From Thiohalocapsa sp. (GTDB lineage: Bacteria > Pseudomonadota > Gammaproteobacteria > Chromatiales > Chromatiaceae), in contig JANQFX010000064.1 in the NCBI GenBank assembly GCA_028277725.1, forward strand, positions 1 to 44,834: DNA of 44,834 nucleotides, written 5' to 3'. Positions 39,395-44,834 of the stretch are shown piece after piece. The notes beneath the pieces were generated by a model, which did not search any database, was not told the origin of the DNA, and worked only from the letters and a program-made list of their open reading frames with translations. A program made the position numbers and the translations under genes. The stretch's first letter is position 1, and each line of letters opens with the position of its first letter.

Positions 39395-39660
39395 AGGAGG
39401 CCACGGGCAGGAAGGACACCAGCCCGCGGATGTCCTCGCGCGTCAGCCCTGCGCCGGCGCTGGACTGTCGCACCATCAGAATCAGCTGCTCGACGGCCGC
39501 CGCGGCGCTGTTGGCGCGGATGGTCGTGATCGACCCCGGATGCCCCGAGCCCACGTTGCGCAGATAGAAATTGGTCTCGTCGTCGCGCAGCTCCGCGAGC
39601 ATGATCCGGTCCGGCTTACTAACAACAAGCATTCGCAACAACATCGAAAAAGCCCTTGGG
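39395..39660 (-). pseudogene. virB11: VirB11-type ATPase gene remnant
   Basis: About 85 codons match the C-terminal ATPase half of VirB11: LRMLVVSKPDRIMLAELRDD, NFYLRNVGSGHPGSITTIRA and LMVRQSSAGAGLTREDIRG. The N-terminal domain and Walker A motif are missing. It lies directly upstream of the virD4 remnant, the normal order in virB/virD clusters, so both came from one transfer locus. Confidence 0.75.
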
Positions 39661-39948
39661 TCAGGGCGCGTTTCATCACCTCGGCAACGACGATGCTGGG
39701 CTCGCGCGGTGTTTCGCAAGCAACATGCCCCATGGCGCCTCCAGACGCGCCGCGCGCGCGAACCAGCGTCGATCTTCCCGATCCTGCACTCCAGCCATGA
39801 GGAAGCCGACCACCAATATCGCTCAGAACGCCAACGCATTTCGACAGACGCTTACCAAGCACCCGCGATCACCGCTGATAACGCGGTGAAGTCAGGCGGG
39901 TTTCGCTAGACTTGCAAGCTGGTTACCGACAAAGGGAAGGGGTGCCCG

Positions 39949-40302
39949 ATGGCCCTTGCCGAAGAAGACATCCTGTTCATCAAGCAACACCTCGGCGAGT
40001 GGTTGGCCGAGCAGAGTCTGGGCAAGCCTCCGGCGGTCTACGAGATCGAGCTGCGCGAGCGCATGCTGCGCGTCGAGGAAGAGCTCAAGCATCAGCGCGA
40101 GCTGATGCGCGAGGCTTTCGCGCAGGTGGACAAGCGCTTGGAGCAGATAGAAAAGCGCTTCGAGCAGGTGGACAAGCGCTTCGAACGGGTCGACAGCCGT
40201 TTCGACGAGATGCTCAGGCGAAACGACCGGCATTTCCTCTGGCTGGTCGGCTTCATTGCAACGAGCGCCGGGCTAATCGTCGCCGCTCTACGCTACATGT
40301 GA
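39949..40302 (+). CDS. Small coiled-coil protein with C-terminal membrane anchor
   Basis: The 117-residue protein starts MALAEEDILFIKQHLGEWLA, continues as a long coiled coil with three or four near-identical seven-residue repeats (QVDKRLEQIEKRFEQVDKRF), and ends in a single membrane segment (about 95-114, FLWLVGFIATSAGLIVAAL). It resembles DUF1640-like proteins that I associate with multiple copies in purple sulfur bacteria. AGGGAAGGGG precedes the ATG. It seems intact, unlike the sequence to its left. Function unknown. Confidence 0.75.
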   Translation: MALAEEDILFIKQHLGEWLAEQSLGKPPAVYEIELRERMLRVEEELKHQRELMREAFAQVDKRLEQIEKRFEQVDKRFERVDSRFDEMLRRNDRHFLWLVGFIATSAGLIVAALRYM

Positions 40303-40616
40303 CCGTATCGCCCATGGGCACCTGACTGGCGCCCGGAGACCTGGTGTTCCGGTGTTCCCCGTGTCCTCCGCGGCAGGCCGTCGGAACCGCTATCGAAGTC
40401 CGACCTGCGCGCCAATCCTCGCCACCATGCGCCTTCTGTGGCCGAGAGAACACAGGATTTCGATTACGACAACGACCACAAACGCTGTCGACACCTCCGC
40501 GGCGAGCCGATAGTGACTTGAGAATCGGAAGGCTCGGCCCGCGCATTGGCCGCTCGCAATTCCGAGGATTGGGTGTCCGGGCCAGGCCATGGGCCGCGAC
40601 CGGGCTAATCGGCGGT
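40303..40616. other. 314-base gap without a recognisable gene
   Basis: Open frames here are shadows without family resemblance. I see no clear promoter, terminator or repeat. Confidence 0.45.
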
Positions 40617-41585
40617 TCACATCCAGTCCGGCCCTCGCTCCGAGGTCGGCCCAGGAGTGCACAGGCTGCGATCGGCCCAGACCTGATCCCGAGTGAAATG
40701 CACATCCAGGGCCAAGTCCGCGTAGCGCACCCGCAGCCGCTCGTAGAGCCGGGCGCGCAGGACGTCCTGTCCCTCGGCGTCCAGCTCGGTGTCGTCGTCC
40801 GCGAAGCCCATCAGGTGGAGATGCGGACGCCCGTCCCGCATTTGCACCATGAGCCGATGTCCGGCCAGCGGGAGCTCGTCCAGCACCTCCGCAACGGCCT
40901 GCTCAGCGTCACGGCGCAGACGCCGCGGCGCCGGCCTGTCGAGCATCCTACCGGGCCATCCGAGCAGCCCGGAGAAACCGGTCCACAGGAGCACAGCCCA
41001 CAAGGCAGGCCAGGCGAGCGCGGACGCGACCGCCGCCCAGCGCGTCTCGCCGAGCCGATCGAGCTGCCACGGGAGCCCGAATCCGGCGGCGACGATGCCC
41101 GCCAGCAGTGCAACCATCAGCCAGTGGCGCGAGAAGCGCCGGCACAGCGCGCCGGATACCGCCCCGAAGCGGATCGCACGCCGACGCATCAGGCCCGCGA
41201 GACCCAGGGCAAGCAGCCCGGTGCCCGCGGCGCCGAGTGCCAGGGTCGACAGCCCATCGACCCGCGCCGCGGCCGGCACGGCGAGCGCCGACCAGAACTG
41301 CACGTCGGGCGCGGACACCAGCATTGCGCCGAGCGCATCGGACACCGCCCAGGCGAGCACGACCAGCGCCATGCCACCGGCCGCCAGATCCAGCGCGGCC
41401 AGGGCGCGCCCGTCGATGGCAAGGGCCGCACGTAGTACCGCAACGGCGACCAACGCATGGGCAAGTGCGAGCAGACCGAGCGGTACGAGGAGATCCGCCC
41501 CCGGGAGTTGCGCGCCGGCGAGGGCGGCTGCGGCGATGAGCAGGTTGCCGAGCAGCGCGATCCAGGTGTCGAGCCGTGGCGCCAT
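40617..41585 (-). CDS. Divergent CDF-like (COG3965-type) membrane protein
   Basis: The 322-residue protein has about six hydrophobic segments followed by a soluble C-terminal domain of about 90 residues (VAEVLDELPLAGHRLMVQMR, DGRPHLHLMGFADDD, LYERLRVRYADLALDVHFT). That tail and layout look like predicted Co/Zn/Cd cation diffusion facilitators. The Asp/His residues that bind metal in their membrane segments II and V are not where expected: LGLLALAHALV replaces the usual DGxxSxxDA and HWLMVALLAG the usual D-containing segment. It may be a non-transporting relative. It follows the globin gene by 44 bases on the same strand and may be co-transcribed. Confidence 0.5.
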   Translation of the reverse strand: MAPRLDTWIALLGNLLIAAAALAGAQLPGADLLVPLGLLALAHALVAVAVLRAALAIDGRALAALDLAAGGMALVVLAWAVSDALGAMLVSAPDVQFWSALAVPAAARVDGLSTLALGAAGTGLLALGLAGLMRRRAIRFGAVSGALCRRFSRHWLMVALLAGIVAAGFGLPWQLDRLGETRWAAVASALAWPALWAVLLWTGFSGLLGWPGRMLDRPAPRRLRRDAEQAVAEVLDELPLAGHRLMVQMRDGRPHLHLMGFADDDTELDAEGQDVLRARLYERLRVRYADLALDVHFTRDQVWADRSLCTPGPTSERGPDWM

Positions 41586-41629
41586 CGTTGGATGACGGCG
41601 GAGGTCCGGCGGCGACTGGGACCAGTCGT

Positions 41630-42046
41630 TCAGTGCAAGGACTCCTCGGCGCCCTGACGCATGGTCGCGGCCAGGTCGGCATAGACGGTCGCCCAGGCCG
41701 CTCGAGTCTCGGGCGTGAAGCGCTCTCCGAGGGCGTCGGCGAAGGTCTCCATCAGCACTTCGACGAACTTGTCATAGTCGCCATGCTCGACGCCGTAGTC
41801 CGCATGTCGGGCGCCGACCGTCTTGATCAGCGGCACCACCGGATCGCGGTTCTCCAGCGAACTGACAACCGTGTTCAGCATGGTGACGAAGAGCCCGGTC
41901 TGGTGCTCGATGTCGCCCTTGAACAGGGCGCGCAACTCGGGGTAGCGCTGAAACAGACGCTGATAAAACTCTGTGCAGACCTGCTTGCGCACGGGAACGA
42001 TCTCGGCCCAGGAGGCGCGGACCAGCGCGGCGTTTTCCGGATTCAT
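41630..42046 (-). CDS. Single-domain globin
   Basis: This 138-residue haem protein resembles the globin domain of flavohaemoglobins (Vitreoscilla Hb type). It shows VRASWAEIVPVRKQVCTEFY with a B10-type Tyr, RLFQRYPELRALFKGD with the CD-corner Phe, and the proximal-His region KTVGARHADYGVEHGDY. The ATG at 42046 gives the standard MNPENAALVRASW start. There is no reductase domain. Likely roles are oxygen or nitric oxide handling; this is inference from the family. Confidence 0.9.
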   Translation of the reverse strand: MNPENAALVRASWAEIVPVRKQVCTEFYQRLFQRYPELRALFKGDIEHQTGLFVTMLNTVVSSLENRDPVVPLIKTVGARHADYGVEHGDYDKFVEVLMETFADALGERFTPETRAAWATVYADLAATMRQGAEESLH

Positions 42047-42581
42047 GTGCGTGGGTCGTCGGTTCTTTGCCTCACGGCCGGGGGCATCGGCGGCGGCGAG
42101 CTCGGGCGTGATGCCAAGTGGGTACCCTGCCCGCACTCGCCGTCGGGCCGGGACAGCCAGGCCGCGTGGCGATATTGGCGTTCTCTTAGCCCCTGGATAC
42201 TAGGCGAGGCTAGAGCCCTGTTCAACGGCGGATGGACCTGTTGCTGCCATGCCTCAAGGCCCGGAGGACGCGTCGCAGACACCCAAACCTCGTCGAGCCA
42301 TATGACCAAATCAGCACATAGCCACATGACCAAATCAGCACATGCTTAAGTTAATATGTCGTGTTGGCGACCGCCGACGCATGCGGTCTTCGCCATGATC
42401 GGCAGCACGCCGCGGAATGCGACGCCTCTGGAGAACACCCCCGCCGAATCGGCCCAGAGTCCTGCCGACTGCTTGGCCGGGAAGGGCAAGTCGACCGGCA
42501 TCGATCAAGACGCTCCCGAACGAGCGACACCAAATGCCCGCGCGGACCGCCGACGCGGCGCCCACAGCACCGAGGTCAGCC
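42047..42581. other. Intergenic region between divergent globin and permease genes
   Basis: No gene is recognised in these 535 bases. It must hold the promoters of both flanking genes. The only structure I see is a pair of 18-base direct repeats (42302-42343); the part around 42295-42360 is AT-rich compared with the rest. Confidence 0.55.
42302..42343. repeat. Two identical 18-bp direct repeats
   Basis: ATGACCAAATCAGCACAT occurs at 42302-42319 and 42326-42343, a 24-base period. It lies about 240-260 bases from both flanking gene starts. Confidence 0.9.
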
Positions 42582-44540
42582 ATGCCAGCCCTATTCAAGC
42601 GCTTATCCATGCTGGATATCGCCGCCGCCGTCTTCGCGGTGTTCGCTATCTGGATGGCGGGCCAGGTGCCGTCGCCCGAGATCGCCTGGGTCGTGGCGAT
42701 CCTCACACTGACGATTTTCCTCTTTGCCTTCGAGGTGGTGGGCGTCGACGTCGCCGCCGTGACTATCATGGTGCTGCTGGGGCTGACGACCCTGCTCGCG
42801 CCCTTCATGGGCATCGACGCAGGCTTGGTGCCCGTGCAGAACCTGTTCGACGGCTTCGCCTCCAACGCGGTGATCTCGATCATCGCGGTCATGATCATCG
42901 GCGCCGGGCTCGACAAGACCGGCATCATGTCGCGGGTGGCGGCCTTCATCATGCGCATCGGCGGCAGCACCGAGGCGCGCATCATCCCACTCATCTCCGG
43001 CACCGTCGGCGTGATCTCGTCCTTCATGCAGAACGTCGGCGCCGCGGCGCTGTTTCTTCCGGTGGTGAGCCGCATCTCCGCCCGCACCAAGCTGCCCATG
43101 AGCCGGCTGCTAATGCCGATGGGCTTCTGCGCCATCCTCGGCGGCACCATGACCATGGTCGGCTCAAGCCCGCTGATCCTGCTCAATGATCTGATCCTGA
43201 CCTCCAATCAGGCCCTGCCCGAGGGCGTCGAGCCGATGCCGACCTTCGAGCTGTTCTCGGTGGCGCCCATCGGCTTCGCACTGCTGACCACCGGCATCCT
43301 CTACTTCGTGATCTTCGGCCGCTTCGTGCTGCCGTCGCGCGGCACCGAGCTCACCGAGGCCTTCGACCCGAGCACCTACTACGGTGAGACCTACGGCGTC
43401 AGCGACTTCGACATCCGTGAGGTCCGCGTGCCGCCGTCGAGCCCCTTGGTGGGCACCAGCGTCGACGAGATGGAGCGCCGCTGGCACGTCCGCGTCACCG
43501 CCGTCGAGAAGGGCGACGGCGTGCGCCTGGGCGCCTCCGGCGTGGACCGCAGCCTCGGCATCGAGGCCGGCACCCTGCTCGGTCTGCTCGGCAGCCAGGG
43601 GCACTTCGATCTGTTCGTCGCATCCACCGGCGTCGAGGTGAAGGACGGCGTCGAGGTCTTCGCCGAGGCCCTGTCGGCCGCCAAGGCCGGCATCGCCGAG
43701 ATCGTCATCCCGCCCGGCTCCAACCTCATCGGCAAGTCCGCCCGCGATGTCTGGATGCGCAAGGTCTACGGCCTGTCGGTGCTCGCCATCCGCCGCGGCG
43801 ACGAGACACTGACCTTCGAGACGGGCGGCGTGCGCGACATGCCGTTCAAGGCGGGCGACACCCTAGTGGTGCACACCACCTGGGTCGACCTCGCGCGCTT
43901 GGAAAAGGACCGCGACTTTGTCGTCGTCACCACCGAGTACCCGCACGAAGAGCTGCGCCCGCACAAGGTGCCCATGGCGCTCCTATTCTTCGCCATCACC
44001 CTCGGGCTGGTGCTGTTCACGGACCTGATGCTGTCGGTGGCGCTGCTGACCGGCGCCATCGGTATGATCCTGACCGGCGTGTTGTCCATCGACGAGGCCT
44101 ATGAGGCCGTCAGCTGGAAGACCGTGTTCCTGCTGGCGTCGCTGATCCCGCTCGGCTTCGCCGTCGAGCAGACCGGCACCGCAGCCTGGATCGCCGAACA
44201 GACCCTGTCCGCCCTCGGCGATGTGCCGATCTGGGTCATCCAGGCGGCGCTAGCAGTGCTGGCCACCTTCTTCACGCTGGTGATGTCCAATGTCGGCGCG
44301 ACGGTGCTGCTGGTGCCGCTCGCCGTCAACATGGCGCTGGGCGCCGGCGCCAACCCGGCGCTGTTCGCGCTCACCGTCGCCATCGCGACCTCCAACTCCT
44401 TCCTGATCCCGACCCACCAGGTCAACGCCCTGATCATGGGCCCCGGCGGTTACCGGGTGCCGGACTACATGAAGGCCGGCGGCATCATGACGGTGCTGTT
44501 CCTGATCGTGTCCCTGACGGTACTGAACCTGGCCTTCTGA
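42582..44540 (+). CDS. SLC13/DASS-family permease with two TrkA-C domains
   Basis: The 652-residue protein is an inner-membrane anion symporter of the divalent-anion:sodium type. Two groups of membrane segments flank a central cytoplasmic part with two RCK-C/TrkA-C domains (about 265-455: REVRVPPSSPLVGTSVDEM, and EIVIPPGSNLIGKSARDV). Family motifs include MQNVGAAALFLPV, GGTMTMVGSSPLILLN, VMSNVGATVLLVPLA and TSNSFLIPTHQVNALIM with GPGGYRVPDYMKAG. Proteins of this layout include sulfate and other oxyanion carriers; the substrate is not readable. The ATG at 42582 has GAGG six bases upstream; the longer frame upstream lacks resemblance. Confidence 0.9.
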   Translation: MPALFKRLSMLDIAAAVFAVFAIWMAGQVPSPEIAWVVAILTLTIFLFAFEVVGVDVAAVTIMVLLGLTTLLAPFMGIDAGLVPVQNLFDGFASNAVISIIAVMIIGAGLDKTGIMSRVAAFIMRIGGSTEARIIPLISGTVGVISSFMQNVGAAALFLPVVSRISARTKLPMSRLLMPMGFCAILGGTMTMVGSSPLILLNDLILTSNQALPEGVEPMPTFELFSVAPIGFALLTTGILYFVIFGRFVLPSRGTELTEAFDPSTYYGETYGVSDFDIREVRVPPSSPLVGTSVDEMERRWHVRVTAVEKGDGVRLGASGVDRSLGIEAGTLLGLLGSQGHFDLFVASTGVEVKDGVEVFAEALSAAKAGIAEIVIPPGSNLIGKSARDVWMRKVYGLSVLAIRRGDETLTFETGGVRDMPFKAGDTLVVHTTWVDLARLEKDRDFVVVTTEYPHEELRPHKVPMALLFFAITLGLVLFTDLMLSVALLTGAIGMILTGVLSIDEAYEAVSWKTVFLLASLIPLGFAVEQTGTAAWIAEQTLSALGDVPIWVIQAALAVLATFFTLVMSNVGATVLLVPLAVNMALGAGANPALFALTVAIATSNSFLIPTHQVNALIMGPGGYRVPDYMKAGGIMTVLFLIVSLTVLNLAF

Positions 44541-44561
44541 GCCGACCCACCAACGCGCATC

Positions 44562-44651
44562 GTCGGGCCTCCTAACGTCGGCCCGACCTACACCGGGCAT
44601 GAGCGAATAGCTCGATCAAACCGTAGGTCGGGCTGAGGTACGAAGCCCGAC
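44562..44651. repeat. REP/BIME-like palindromic repeats
   Basis: Two short palindromes (GTCGGGCC/GGCCCGAC at 44562-44569 and 44580-44587; GTCGGGCT/AGCCCGAC at 44627-44634 and 44644-44651) are arranged head to head: GCCCGACCTAC at 44581-44591 is the exact inverse of GTAGGTCGGGC at 44623-44633. This is the layout of a REP pair. It starts 21 bases after the permease gene and may also stop or stabilise its transcript. Confidence 0.7.
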
Positions 44652-44719
44652 ACGCCCCGCTGGCTGGCGGACCCGCTGGAATTGATCCCCCCGACGGATC
44701 CACCACCGGTGCGACGGAC

Positions 44720-44834
44720 CTATCCAGCCCCCGCTGCCGTATCCCGCTCCACCGGTGTCGCATAACCCGGCAGCCCGTCGGGCGGCGGCCAGCGCTGGGC
44801 CAGCGCGTCCGGCACCTCGCCGCGACCGGCCTGA
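44720..44834 (-). CDS. Possible 3' end of an unidentified gene
   Basis: An open frame enters from the right edge and ends at TAG (44720-44722). Its 38 codons are rich in G or C at the third position and read EVPDALAQRWPPPDGLPGY near the middle. I do not recognise the protein. The codon use looks coding, but the piece is short. Confidence 0.35.
   Translation of the reverse strand, partial: QAGRGEVPDALAQRWPPPDGLPGYATPVERDTAAGAG

Noticed and set aside
42302..42343. Start of a CRISPR array
   Set aside because: Only two repeats with a 6-base spacer; no array and no cas genes in the window.

Overview
The window looks like the chromosome of a high-GC gammaproteobacterium. The gene order on its left half (Nudix/ThiE, argJ, secA, M23 peptidase, dciA, lpxC, the dcw cluster, rnpB, rsmI, yraN, BON lipoprotein) is the one known from Pseudomonas and related gammaproteobacteria. 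The very high GC, the MraZ/FtsL/MurB types and a small coiled-coil protein of a kind I associate with purple sulfur bacteria fit an Ectothiorhodospiraceae/Chromatiales-like host. This placement is inference, not a database result.

Region 1 (198-25806, mostly minus strand): an almost complete division and cell-wall cluster read right to left: mraZ, rsmH, ftsL, ftsI, murE, [no murF], mraY, murD, ftsW, murG, murC, murB, ddl, ftsQ, ftsA, ftsZ, lpxC. Most junctions are 4-base ATGA overlaps. Beyond lpxC lie a convergent dciA-type gene, an M23 peptidase with a clear terminator, secA, argJ and a Nudix-ThiE fusion. Upstream of mraZ are a good promoter, MraZ-box-like repeats and the RNase P RNA. The outstanding feature is that murF is missing from its usual place between murE and mraY: a 35-codon Arg-rich ORF, overlapping both neighbours, sits there instead. 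MurE itself departs from several otherwise conserved Mur-ligase motif residues.

Region 2 (25846-30307): rsmI on minus, then on plus yraN, a DolP-like two-BON lipoprotein, a GlcD-type FAD oxidase and a D-2-hydroxyacid dehydrogenase. lpoA and diaA, often found here, are absent.

Region 3 (30352-40302): a decayed mobile-element zone. It holds a two-membrane-segment protein with a zinc-ribbon-like tail, a divergent CoiA-like nuclease, two copies of a WGR-domain gene (one truncated), a frameshifted Abi-family gene, a winged-helix DNA-binding protein, a DEDDh exonuclease, a tyrosine recombinase with a Trp in place of the first catalytic Arg, a ParD/ParE-like toxin-antitoxin pair, a truncated Fic-family gene, shattered virD4/traG and virB11 remnants, and a coiled-coil membrane protein. 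Upstream of the winged-helix gene lie five GTCA-N4-TGAC-type palindromes, three of them at an exact 23-bp period. This looks like an iteron/operator array and is the best candidate for an undescribed replication or control locus here.

Region 4 (40617-44834): a degenerate CDF-like membrane protein and a single-domain globin on minus, an SLC13-type permease with two TrkA-C domains on plus, REP-like palindromes, and the possible 3' end of a further gene at the right edge.
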